64,000 nucleotides of DNA from a virus, in the IMG/VR virus record IMGVR_UViG_3300042154_001567, positions 1 through 64,000 of that record, one strand, 5' to 3'. Positions 1-6,163 of this stretch are shown piece by piece (position 1 is the first letter of the stretch; the number at the start of each line of letters is the position of its first letter). The translations under genes were made by a program, and so were the position numbers. The notes under the pieces were generated by a model that was not told the origin of the DNA, searched no databases, and saw only the letters and a program-made list of their open reading frames with translations.

Positions 1-108
1 TGGCTCTTCCCATTCGGTAACAATACAATATCTACCAAAACAAGGTTCATCAAATCCTAATTCTTTTAAAGCTAATGCTTCTTGGTATGGCATAAATTCT
101 TTTTCCAT
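1..108 (-). CDS. Small conserved phage protein, N-terminal part only
   Basis: The reverse strand from 108 reads ATG followed by 36 open codons to the window edge. The visible protein starts MEKEFMPYQEALALKELGFD and continues with EPCFGRYC. The 'PYxxALxLKELGFDEPCF' pattern is a small hypothetical family I recall from many Bacteroidota phages; its function is unknown. The gene is truncated by the left edge of the window, so its length cannot be given. Its leader is A-rich with no Shine-Dalgarno site and is part of a sequence repeated ahead of the next gene upstream. Confidence 0.75.
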   Translation of the reverse strand, partial: MEKEFMPYQEALALKELGFDEPCFGRYCIVTEWEEP

Positions 109-130
109 TTTGTTTGTTGTTTAAAAGGTT

Positions 131-164
131 TTGTTAAATGTTTTTTTGGTGCTTGTTAAATATT
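131..164 (-). repeat. Leader repeat, copy A
   Basis: On the plus strand this reads TTGTTAAATGTTTTTTT, then GG/TGC, then TTGTTAAAT. It is nearly the same as 428-461. On the minus strand it forms the leader of the gene ending at the left edge and overlaps the stop codon of the 134-427 gene. Confidence 0.7.
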
Positions 165-427
165 TTAAATTTTTCAATATATTTCATACTAAAATAGTGC
201 ATTAAAACAGAACCAGTAACAGACCCTACTAAATAAGTAATTAAAATTGGTAAATTTTTAAAATTAGTTACTACTTGCTGAATTACAAGTAACCATACAC
301 CATTACTAATTAAACTTGAAATTGTATGGAATAAAAGACTATTACTATTTCTTGCTCTACTAACTAAAGTAAAACTTGCATTTTGTAGCATTGTTAATGC
401 AAACATTATTAATATTTCTTTTGTCAT
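134..427 (-). CDS. Small membrane protein (97 aa)
   Basis: The product has three or so hydrophobic segments (about residues 3-20, 35-50 and 58-78) with few charges between them and a basic C-terminus. The N-terminal part, ending LVSRARNSNSLLFH and then SNGVW, resembles a family of short phage inner-membrane proteins of unknown role that I recall from other tailed phages. A holin-like or superinfection-exclusion role is possible but nothing in the sequence decides it. It is flanked on both sides by near-identical A-rich leaders; its own last codons fall inside one copy. Confidence 0.7.
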   Translation of the reverse strand: MTKEILIMFALTMLQNASFTLVSRARNSNSLLFHTISSLISNGVWLLVIQQVVTNFKNLPILITYLVGSVTGSVLMHYFSMKYIEKFKIFNKHQKNI

Positions 428-461
428 TTGTTAAATGTTTTTTTTGTACTTGTTAAATGTT
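428..461 (-). repeat. Leader repeat, copy B
   Basis: Near-copy of 131-164, about 30 of 34 positions by eye. It directly precedes the ATG of the 134-427 gene on the minus strand. Each copy itself contains two CATTTAACAA units, so it looks like a duplicated translation leader. Confidence 0.7.
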
Positions 462-579
462 TTAGTAAAGTTTCATGCACTTTGTCCAGTTAATTCATTA
501 ATAAACAGGACATTAGAGCCCTTGTAATATCTATATCTATTGGATTGTGTTAATTCCACCTACTGGTATTTGTTAATTG

Positions 580-682
580 TAGTCAGGACAGGATTTGAAC
601 ATGTAAAAGGAGACCCGTATCTCTTTCTTTGTGCTCGCGGTTTTAAGTGTTAACCTTGCGTCTACCATTCCGCCACTTGACT
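580..682 (-). tRNA. tRNA-like element with long variable arm, anticodon not assignable
   Basis: The minus strand can form a 7-bp acceptor stem (AGTCAAG with CCTGACT, one mismatch). The D-arm, GGCGGAATGGTAGACGC, is typical of leucine tRNAs. The T-arm loop is TTCAAAT between partly paired strands. A long variable region contains a GAGA/TCTC stem. The anticodon arm is abnormal: GGTT pairs with AACC around a 9-base loop (AACACTTAA) instead of 7. At about 103 bases it is longer than a normal class II tRNA. CCA is not encoded. It may be a degenerate tRNA-Leu, a tRNA mimic, or a functional tRNA with an unusual loop. Confidence 0.5.
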
Positions 683-687
683 AGATT

Positions 688-849
688 TTAATAATTCCAG
701 TTAGTTTTATCTATTTTATGCCCATTAACTAAGCAATCAAATACATAATTCCATTTTTTAGTTTTAGTAATATAATCTATTAAAATTTGGCTAAAGCCTA
801 AAGATCTAGAGCCGTTTTTGGTTTTCATTACAATATCTAATACTTTCAT
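688..849 (-). CDS. Unrecognised 53-aa protein between two tRNA-like elements
   Basis: A short open frame of 53 codons starts at the ATG complementary to 847-849 and ends with TAA at 688-690. The protein begins MKVLDIVMKTKNGSRSLGF and ends TNWNY; it is basic and has no membrane segment. It is preceded by a run of A residues on the coding strand, the usual leader style here. The gene fits exactly between the two tRNA-like elements with only a few bases spare on one side. No family is recognised; it could be a chance frame. Confidence 0.5.
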   Translation of the reverse strand: MKVLDIVMKTKNGSRSLGFSQILIDYITKTKKWNYVFDCLVNGHKIDKTNWNY

Positions 850-888
850 TGTTTTTTTTTTAAATTGTGTGTAATTCTGTTTTTATTG

Positions 889-967
889 TAGTCAGGGCCG
901 GACTCGAACCGGATAAACAACCATTTTATTGGACTTGGGCACCATCCCGCATTACGCCCACCTGACT
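889..967 (-). tRNA. tRNA-like element, anticodon not assignable
   Basis: The minus strand has a perfect 7-bp acceptor stem (AGTCAGG with CCTGACT), a good T-arm (CCGG TTCGAGT CCGG) and a D-stem pairing GGCG with TGCC around a long 13-base loop. The anticodon arm does not fold in the standard way: the best pairing is AA-CCA with TGG-TT, with a two-base bulge and a six-base loop ATAAAA. No anticodon can be read with confidence. The acceptor ends match those of the 580-682 element almost base for base, so the two are probably related or recognised in the same way. Confidence 0.5.
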
Positions 968-1223
968 ATATAACACCCTATTCTATCCAACTACAGGTGT
1001 TAAGGCTGTCCCCATCACTGGGTTAGGAATAAACTTATTTAAATTAGATAGTCAATCTAAATAGAACCTTGTCCTATTAGCAGTTCCATATGAGGAATCA
1101 CCTCACTTCTCATCATATTGGACATACTATTTGGTAATGAGCCAAACCGTTTCATTAAATCATAATACAAATATAAAGTTTAATTATATTGTATCAATCA
1201 TTTTAAGTTTAAATTCTTTTAGT
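968..1223 (-). other. Non-coding stretch with several hairpins
   Basis: No credible gene lies here. Inverted repeats are visible: AACACC/GGTGTT at 972-1001, whose minus-strand loop reads TAGTTGGATAGA and so looks like a tRNA D-arm; TTAGAT/ATCTAA around AGTCA at 1044-1060; and a longer structure at 1070-1124 closed by TGTCC/GGACA, with an inner GAGG-TGATT-CCTC hairpin. These may be further structured RNAs next to the tRNA-like pair, or processing sites. Confidence 0.4.
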
Positions 1224-1493
1224 TTAATGTCTACTATCTGAAAAACCTAATTCAACAGCATCAGTAGGATTAGTTTCTATCCAAGTATGACAATTTCTGC
1301 ATACTGGTAACCAAGTGGTGGTATCTAACTGATACTTTCCTCTTCCTTTTTTGTGATGAACATCTGTTGCATGCAAAGAACACTTATGGATCTTTGCATG
1401 ACAAATTGGATGTTGTGTTAAATAAACTTTGCGTATTTTAGAATACTCAGAGTTAGTCTTTGATAACTTGACTGATACTTTTTTGATTGTCAT
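1224..1493 (-). CDS. HNH endonuclease, small (89 aa)
   Basis: The protein has the HNH (His-Me finger) layout: a first cysteine cluster (PICHAK, HKCSLH), the catalytic-region motif TDVHHKKGRG near residue 45, then WLPVCRNCHTWIE near residue 63. Two cysteine pairs (CHAKIHKC and CRNC) can bind the structural zinc of this family. Small phage HNH proteins act as nicking or packaging-associated nucleases or as homing enzymes; the position beside tRNA-like elements and away from the terminase would fit either. It overlaps the upstream minus-strand gene by 41 bases. Confidence 0.85.
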   Translation of the reverse strand: MTIKKVSVKLSKTNSEYSKIRKVYLTQHPICHAKIHKCSLHATDVHHKKGRGKYQLDTTTWLPVCRNCHTWIETNPTDAVELGFSDSRH

Positions 1494-2007
1494 TTGCTTT
1501 GAGTGTAAAAAAATTCTTTGGCAATAGGCCTTTAGACATAAATCTTAAGATTACATCTTCATAACTAATACCTAAATCTTTTAATGACAACGTGTTGTTG
1601 TAATCTTCCATTACTTCATCTTCTGGTACAGAAATGATATATTCTGCTGTTGGTCCATGAAATGTTGCACGAAAGAAGTCATTAACTCTTTTATTACAGA
1701 TAATTTGTTTCCAAGCATTTATCTCTCTTTGAGATCTTCTCCATACTTTAGATATTCTTCTTTTTTTATCCCAGTGTAGAGTTTCAATTTCTTCTTTGGT
1801 ATACACGTTAAGGCCGTGTAATACTCTTTTAAATAAGAAGTGTTGATAGGAATTCAACTTACTGTAACTTAAGTTATTAATGATTGATGCTGGATGTAAT
1901 TGGTATTCTTCCAATAATCCATAATACTGATACCGTGATTCACGGAGACTGATGAGTCTTACTGATTCATCTGTTTGGAGCTGAGTTAATTGTTCTTGAG
2001 ATAGCAT
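1453..2007 (-). CDS. Uncharacterised 184-aa protein
   Basis: The product is rich in charged and aromatic residues, has no signal peptide or membrane segment and no motif I can name. A basic, tryptophan-containing stretch around residues 79-105 (WDKKRRISKVWRRSQREINA) could contact nucleic acid. The gene ends 41 bases inside the HNH endonuclease gene, which suggests the two are translated together and may be functionally linked. It is separated from the next upstream gene by a hairpin with a T-run. Confidence 0.7.
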   Translation of the reverse strand: MLSQEQLTQLQTDESVRLISLRESRYQYYGLLEEYQLHPASIINNLSYSKLNSYQHFLFKRVLHGLNVYTKEEIETLHWDKKRRISKVWRRSQREINAWKQIICNKRVNDFFRATFHGPTAEYIISVPEDEVMEDYNNTLSLKDLGISYEDVILRFMSKGLLPKNFFTLKANDNQKSISQVIKD

Positions 2008-2048
2008 ACATGTTTTGTTATGAGGTTTTAAGTGTGTAACATAAAATA

Positions 2049-2100
2049 ATAAAAAGGCTATTAAGTTTTATTTAATTTCCTCTGATGGAAAACCTTTTAT
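2049..2100 (-). terminator. Probable rho-independent terminator
   Basis: On the minus strand AAAAGG and CCTTTTT bracket an inner TTTCC/GGAAA hairpin, followed by TATTATTTTAT. It lies just after the stop of the 2115-2696 gene. The stem is AT-rich, so this is a moderate call. Confidence 0.45.
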
Positions 2101-2114
2101 ATTATATTGGAAAA

Positions 2115-2696
2115 TTAAAGTTCAAAAGTATCTTCTTCTACAAGATCTAACTCTTCAACTTCACTAGATTCTACATCATCAAATGATGAAGCAGCTTCTT
2201 CTTTTACATTAATACCAAATGATTGTGCTGATGTAGCCACATCAACTTTAACTGATGTTTTCTTTAACATTGAACCACCACCATTAGCATCTTTGATATC
2301 TTGACCATTTGTATGAGCAATTAATACATCTTCTGCAGCTGAATCAGTTACATAAAATGTTTTCCTATAAATAGGTTGACCATCTTGACAACAAATAATA
2401 CCGGTATTACCTGCATATTTAAAATCTCTATCTGGATCTGTGCTACTGAATGGTTCAAATGATTCTCTTACTATAATTTTACCGGGTAATGATTTAGTAT
2501 TTTCAAGACCTAAGCTTTGTAAATCTTCTAAATTACCATGTAATAATGTACTTAATACGGATTTCTTAACCCAACCTGTGTTGCCAAAGGTTACTCTTTC
2601 TTGTTGTAATCTTACGTGACCAAATTCTGAATTGGTACTAGACTGACGGATAACATTTCCCATGTCATCAGCAATGATGTTTACTTTACTTTGCAT
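2115..2696 (-). CDS. Conserved phage protein with acidic tail, single-stranded-DNA-binding candidate
   Basis: The first ~130 residues are mixed and beta-like (VNIIADDMGNVI, GHVRLQQERVTF, PGKIIVRESFEPF, AGNTGIICCQDGQPIYRKTFYV). The last ~25 are strongly acidic and end EEDTFEL. An acidic C-terminal tail ending in a hydrophobic residue is a hallmark of single-stranded-DNA-binding proteins, which use it to recruit replication partners. I recall similar proteins of about this size in crAss-like and other Bacteroidota phages, where their role is not firmly known. The SSB role is inferred from the tail and from position among early-type genes. Confidence 0.6.
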   Translation of the reverse strand: MQSKVNIIADDMGNVIRQSSTNSEFGHVRLQQERVTFGNTGWVKKSVLSTLLHGNLEDLQSLGLENTKSLPGKIIVRESFEPFSSTDPDRDFKYAGNTGIICCQDGQPIYRKTFYVTDSAAEDVLIAHTNGQDIKDANGGGSMLKKTSVKVDVATSAQSFGINVKEEAASSFDDVESSEVEELDLVEEDTFEL

Positions 2697-2748
2697 TTTT
2701 TTTTTGGTTTTTGATTGTGAATAATAAATGATTTGATGTATCTATGAA

Positions 2749-3042
2749 TTAGATATCATCTGAGTGGAAATCTGAGTCTTCCATTTTATCATTATATTCT
2801 ATCTCATCCAATTCCGGTTCATGTTCTATGATTAATTCATCAAGAATTTCTTCTAATGTTTCATCATCAACATCTAATGGAATATGGACTGGTTTAGAAA
2901 ATGAATTATAAAATGGATCACCCACTTCTTTTGTATAACCTGCACTAAGACCGTTTAATTCTCTAACTTCATCATCAGACAAAGATAGATACTGCTCTAC
3001 TGAGCATTCAATTATACGTCCGTTTGGCAATTGTATTATCAT
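2749..3042 (-). CDS. Small acidic conserved protein (97 aa)
   Basis: It starts MIIQLPNGRIIECSVEQYLSLSDDEV, a pattern I recall in short proteins of Bacteroidota phages, and then becomes very acidic (DDETLEEILDELIIEHEPELDE). No catalytic motif is visible. Very acidic small proteins near replication genes can be regulators or DNA mimics, but that is speculation. The upstream gap holds a GTTAGCTATATA element on the coding strand (3147-3160), a possible promoter part. Confidence 0.7.
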   Translation of the reverse strand: MIIQLPNGRIIECSVEQYLSLSDDEVRELNGLSAGYTKEVGDPFYNSFSKPVHIPLDVDDETLEEILDELIIEHEPELDEIEYNDKMEDSDFHSDDI

Positions 3043-3146
3043 TTATTGTTTATTTACTAAAAGTAGACTAACAAATGTATAATAATAAAACTGTTATTTG
3101 GAGCATAATTATTCTTATTTGGTGTTAATACAAAATATAAAGAGCA

Positions 3147-3160
3147 TATATATAGCTAAC
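3147..3160 (-). promoter_or_regulatory. GTTAGCTATATATA element
   Basis: Minus-strand GTTAGCTATATATA upstream of the 2749-3042 gene. The same core GTTAGCTATATA recurs on the plus strand at 5812 and 19010, each time in an intergenic region. It is a promoter or protein-binding site candidate. Confidence 0.35.
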
Positions 3161-3162
3161 GT

Positions 3163-3414
3163 TTATTTAATTATTAGCTTTCTACCTACTCTTTTTATGT
3201 AATTACATGTTTTTAGTTCCTTAATCAATCTGTTTGTAGATGATTGACTTATATTTAAGTCATCTGATAGTGTGGAGATTGATGGCCAACATGTTCTTTC
3301 TTTGTTTGCATAACAAGCAAGCATTGAATACAAAGCTTTTGCTTGCACGGATAAATTTGGATCTGAAATTACTTCATATGCAACTATTCCAAATCTATTT
3401 GATTTCTTGGACAT
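3163..3414 (-). CDS. Winged-helix DNA-binding protein (replication-initiator N-terminal type)
   Basis: The 83 residues form one winged-helix domain: LSVQAKALYSMLACYAN (helix 1), ERTCWPSISTLSDDLNISQSSTNRLIKELK (helix-turn-helix) and a short wing. The order 'xFgivayevisDpnLs.qAKaLYsmLa.yan....cWPSistLa' is typical of plasmid and phage replication initiators or regulators with an N-terminal helix-turn-helix domain. Here only that domain is present, so a regulator or a split initiator is likely. The start overlaps the stop of the upstream gene by 20 bases. Confidence 0.75.
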   Translation of the reverse strand: MSKKSNRFGIVAYEVISDPNLSVQAKALYSMLACYANKERTCWPSISTLSDDLNISQSSTNRLIKELKTCNYIKRVGRKLIIK

Positions 3415-3610
3415 GATCTCTCATGATTAATAAGAGTGCTATGTTATGATCTGTTTCATTAGAAAGAGCTTCATTTAAAAAAGCATACTTGTCATTCATG
3501 TATTTACCAAAGTCTGGTATTTTAGCATTTGGTACAGAATCCGTTGATTTTTTTAAGCCTAACCAATTATCTGATTCTATTTTTAATAAGGGCATTGAAA
3601 TTTTTGACAT
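3395..3610 (-). CDS. Uncharacterised 71-aa protein coupled to the winged-helix gene
   Basis: A short soluble protein with no recognised domain. Its C-terminal part (YAFLNEALSNETDHNIALLLIMRDHVQEIK) looks helical. The gene overlaps the start of the downstream winged-helix gene by 20 bases and follows the 3613-4137 gene with a 2-base gap, so the three are probably one translation-coupled unit. Confidence 0.6.
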   Translation of the reverse strand: MSKISMPLLKIESDNWLGLKKSTDSVPNAKIPDFGKYMNDKYAFLNEALSNETDHNIALLLIMRDHVQEIK

Positions 3611-3612
3611 AA

Positions 3613-4137
3613 TTACATAAGTTCTAAGGTTAATTGATTTACGGTTGATTGTTCTATTGCTGATTTACTAAAGTAAGGGATATCTAACTTGTTTATTTTA
3701 ACTAATTCCAATGGAGTTGCATTCTTTTCAACAAGTTTTATTTGAAAATTTTCATCATGATAATAAAGATTTACTTTAAGTTCTCTATACATAGGATTGT
3801 AATCTGAAGATGACCAAGATGTATCACCAGTTACATAACCATAAACATTATCTTCATCATCAGATAAACCCATATCACGTAATATATCTGGCTCATATTG
3901 CTTTGACATATCATATCTTATGGGTTTCATCTTAAAATGATCATTAATAGCTAATGGTTCATAATAATCATCAGTTATAGTTAAATGAATAATTTGTTCT
4001 ACTGAATGTTTTGGTAGTTCTTTAAGTAGAATTTTACCAATTACATCTTTGTTTTCAGAGTTTGTAATACTCTCAGAGTTTATTAAGTTAAGAAATACTT
4101 TATTAAGTAGATCTTCTGATATGCTATATGTATCCAT
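3613..4137 (-). CDS. Uncharacterised 174-aa protein
   Basis: The product is acidic and soluble, with a helical N-terminal region (about residues 1-60), a tyrosine- and aspartate-rich middle (LSDDEDNVYGYVTGDTSWSS) and a beta-like end (YRELKVNLYYHDENFQIKLVEK). I recognise no family. It sits first in the cluster with the 71-aa and winged-helix genes, after a hairpin in the upstream gap. Confidence 0.65.
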   Translation of the reverse strand: MDTYSISEDLLNKVFLNLINSESITNSENKDVIGKILLKELPKHSVEQIIHLTITDDYYEPLAINDHFKMKPIRYDMSKQYEPDILRDMGLSDDEDNVYGYVTGDTSWSSSDYNPMYRELKVNLYYHDENFQIKLVEKNATPLELVKINKLDIPYFSKSAIEQSTVNQLTLELM

Positions 4138-4161
4138 AATTAATTTTTAGATGAATAAAGC

Positions 4162-4208
4162 GACCCAGCATACAAAACAAGGTATGAACAGAAAAAAGAT
4201 GCTGAGTC
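4162..4208 (-). other. Hairpin upstream of the 3613-4137 gene
   Basis: GACCCAGCAT (4162-4171) pairs with ATGCTGAGTC (4199-4208) with one mismatch around a 27-base loop. On the minus strand it is between the 4298-4669 and 3613-4137 genes, so it may be a terminator-like or RNA-processing site. Confidence 0.4.
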
Positions 4209-4297
4209 ACTATTATTCAATGGTTTTACAAGGCCTAACTACTAGTATAATAATATATAATATTACTGGTACTGTTAGTGTATCACCCGTGGTAGTT

Positions 4298-4669
4298 TTA
4301 AAATTTGTTTTCTTGTTTTAAATGATTGCCTTTTGGTTTTAATTTTGCAAATAATCCTTTGTAATTAAACTCAATACCAACACATCCTATTAGTAGTTGA
4401 ATAAGTCCTGCATCATCATGTGCTATAAAAACACCAAATGCCTTTACAATACTTATGTGAAATCTACTTGAGATTGTGGTTTTACTCATATGATGAGAGT
4501 AAAAGATGGCGTTGTATAATACAAACAACAAGGCAAGATGCCAAAGTATTATGTATAATACACTTAAATTGAATAGTTCTTTTATGTTATGTACATACAA
4601 GAATGCTGCTATTAATGGAATAGCAACAACAACTAAGAATTTGATTGTTTTTTTTATGATTTGTTTCAT
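4298..4669 (-). CDS. Membrane protein, two or three helices (123 aa)
   Basis: After a basic start (MKQIIKKTIK) there are two clear membrane helices (about residues 10-27 and 34-57), then a shorter hydrophobic stretch (about 88-102) and a lysine-rich C-terminus. No family is recognised. A role at the host inner membrane, for instance exclusion or takeover of a host process, is possible. It belongs to a run of small membrane-protein genes extending to 5461. Confidence 0.65.
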   Translation of the reverse strand: MKQIIKKTIKFLVVVAIPLIAAFLYVHNIKELFNLSVLYIILWHLALLFVLYNAIFYSHHMSKTTISSRFHISIVKAFGVFIAHDDAGLIQLLIGCVGIEFNYKGLFAKLKPKGNHLKQENKF

Positions 4670-4693
4670 GATTTTTAAGTGATTAAAGGTTAA

Positions 4694-4722
4694 ACCTACC
4701 GTAACCTTAGATTACGATAGGT
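4694..4722 (-). terminator. Intergenic hairpin after the 4728-5012 gene
   Basis: ACCTACCGTAA (4694-4704) pairs with TTACGATAGGT (4712-4722) with one mismatch and a 7-base loop. It follows the stop of the minus-strand gene at 4728. There is no long T-run, so it may be an attenuating or processing hairpin rather than a full terminator. Confidence 0.4.
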
Positions 4723-4727
4723 ATTAA

Positions 4728-5012
4728 TTAGTTAAAATTAGAGTAATACTCAATGTAGTCCTCAGTTTCATCATCATGATGGATTTCTACCAGATTATTA
4801 TCTTCTGCTAGTTCTCTTAAGTGTTCATCAGCAAGAATAGCATCTCTAATTTCTTCAATTGAGGCTGTTTCTACTTGATTACGATCTACTTTGAGATGCT
4901 TGTGACCAGTAAAGAAGTTAATTTCTTTTGAGTTCTCTTCTGTGTAAAGCATGATTCCAATTTGTGATTTGTACTGTGTGAATACTTCTGGTTTTAAAAT
5001 GATTGCGTTCAT
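4728..5012 (-). CDS. Uncharacterised acidic 94-aa protein
   Basis: A soluble, acidic protein beginning MNAIILKPEVFTQYKSQIG and ending in an acidic, aromatic tail (DDETEDYIEYYSNFN). No motif is recognised. It lies 1 base from the stop of the upstream small membrane-protein gene, so it is probably translated with it. Confidence 0.6.
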   Translation of the reverse strand: MNAIILKPEVFTQYKSQIGIMLYTEENSKEINFFTGHKHLKVDRNQVETASIEEIRDAILADEHLRELAEDNNLVEIHHDDETEDYIEYYSNFN

Positions 5013-5013
5013 A

Positions 5014-5259
5014 TTATTTTTGGTTAAGGGTTTGTTTGTCTGTTTCTTGATAAGGGTCTGGTAAATATAACTTATTTTGATACCAAATACAAAAAGGTTT
5101 ACCTAATGTATCAGTAACAACTCTACATGTATCTATTCTTACGATGTGATTGTATTCAGGTTGATTGACTACAATTCTATTGTATTGTGTTTTAACTATA
5201 CCAATTATGATATAGTTAAAGAACACAACAACAACAATAATTAATAATTTAGTCTTCAT
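5014..5259 (-). CDS. Small single-pass membrane protein (81 aa)
   Basis: One N-terminal membrane helix (LLIIVVVVFFNYIIIGIV, about residues 4-21) is followed by a polar part with two cysteines (CRVVTDTLGKPFC) that could form a disulfide outside the membrane. It might be a signal-anchored periplasmic protein. It overlaps the upstream gene by 11 bases. No family recognised. Confidence 0.6.
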   Translation of the reverse strand: MKTKLLIIVVVVFFNYIIIGIVKTQYNRIVVNQPEYNHIVRIDTCRVVTDTLGKPFCIWYQNKLYLPDPYQETDKQTLNQK

Positions 5260-5461
5260 ATTTATATGAGTTATCTAGATCTATACCAACTATAACTGCA
5301 GGTATCCATCCAAATATAAACATAAATAGAAGTGTGCCACCAGTAGTAGCAGCAGTTCTTAAGTCTTCTATATCTGTTAACAGATAAGCAAGATAGGCTA
5401 TTGAAAGCCATGTGATCAGGAATGTTACTATAATAGCAACCATGATAATTGTGTTTTTCAT
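5249..5461 (-). CDS. Small two-helix membrane protein (70 aa)
   Basis: Two membrane helices (about residues 5-26 and 41-60) flank a short acidic loop (DIEDLRTAATTGG). Size and topology are compatible with a small holin-like or accessory membrane protein, but it is far from the lysis genes at 8450-11125, so this is not claimed. Its start borders the long hairpin-rich non-coding region. Confidence 0.6.
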   Translation of the reverse strand: MKNTIIMVAIIVTFLITWLSIAYLAYLLTDIEDLRTAATTGGTLLFMFIFGWIPAVIVGIDLDNSYKYED

Positions 5462-5950
5462 ATTGTTTTTGTTTTAAAGGTTAAAAATAGCAGGAGTTAT
5501 TACCTAAACCCCTGCAAGAAAATTGGATTGTTTCAGGCCTTGCACCTTCTTGGGAGCATATAAACCTCCAGTCTTTGTTTCTACATCTGCTAAATGTATT
5601 TGGATGTTTCATAGTGAACATCTAAGCTGCATTGTTGCATCACCGCTTATGCTATGGTTCCTTGAATAAATCCAAGGCTTTGAGTTACATATTTAAATGT
5701 AGACTCAATATTTTAATAAGACTCCGGGTGATATGGCTCTTATCCTATAGAGAGAGAAGACAATAATATAAGAGAGGAAGAAGACTATGTCCAATTACTG
5801 CTGTAAGTATTGTTAGCTATATATATAATAAGAGTTCTAATGATTCTTACCTTTGTAATTAGAGTGTGGATTTGGTCCTATAAGATCACCCACTTAAACA
5901 TCAACACACAAATTAATACAAATTTCCCTGGAATAAATAGATTTAAGCAC
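5462..5950. other. Non-coding region with a row of small hairpins
   Basis: No supported gene in about 490 bases. Consecutive inverted repeats are visible: GCAGG/CCTGC (5490-5515), GGAG/CTCC (5553-5569), GATGTT/AACATC (5603-5622), CCTTG/CAAGG (5660-5677), TTGAGTTACAT with ATGTAGACTCAA (5680-5708, 11 bp with one bulge) and ATAAGA/TCTTAT (5716-5743). A GTTAGCTATATATA element is at 5812. This may be a structured RNA, a long leader for the minus-strand genes, or part of a replication origin. Confidence 0.45.
5812..5830 (+). promoter_or_regulatory. GTTAGCTATATATA element
   Basis: Plus-strand copy of the GTTAGCTATATA motif also found at 3147-3160 (minus) and 19010-19021 (plus). It is followed here by further AT-rich sequence. 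Promoter or binding-site candidate only. Confidence 0.3.
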
Positions 5951-6117
5951 AATTAGTAACCTTGGTGCAACAATTAGCTGGGGAGCAGACTGAGGCTGTG
6001 CGAAGCGCAGCAGCTGGAGAGCAGAAAGGTATGCGTAGTAGCTGTTAGGCAGAAGAATTAGTAACACTTGCAATAGTATGCGTAGTGCCCCTCTTGAAAA
6101 ACAGGATAATTAGTAAC
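5951..6117. repeat. Short direct repeats around a GC-rich hairpin, origin candidate
   Basis: AATTAGTAAC occurs three times (5951, 6056, 6108), GTATGCGTAGT twice (6029, 6076), and AGCTGGGGAGCAGA (5977) is repeated as AGCTGGAGAGCAGA (6012) on either side of a 7-bp hairpin GCTGTGC-GAA-GCGCAGC (5995-6011). A further AATTAGCTGGGGAGCA copy is at 6551. GC-rich stems are rare in this genome. Iterated short repeats with a stable hairpin next to the switch in gene direction are typical of replication origins, but no test is possible from sequence alone. Confidence 0.45.
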
Positions 6118-6124
6118 TTAATTA

Positions 6125-6154
6125 AAAGAGAGGAGCTGTTACACTCCTCTCTTT
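6125..6154 (-). terminator. Rho-independent terminator of the 6164-6493 gene
   Basis: AAAGAGAGGAG (6125-6135) pairs perfectly with CTCCTCTCTTT (6144-6154) around an 8-base loop. On the minus strand it is followed by TTTT, 9 bases after the stop codon of the gene. It isolates this gene from the hairpin region beyond. Confidence 0.85.
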
Positions 6155-6163
6155 GTTCTGATG

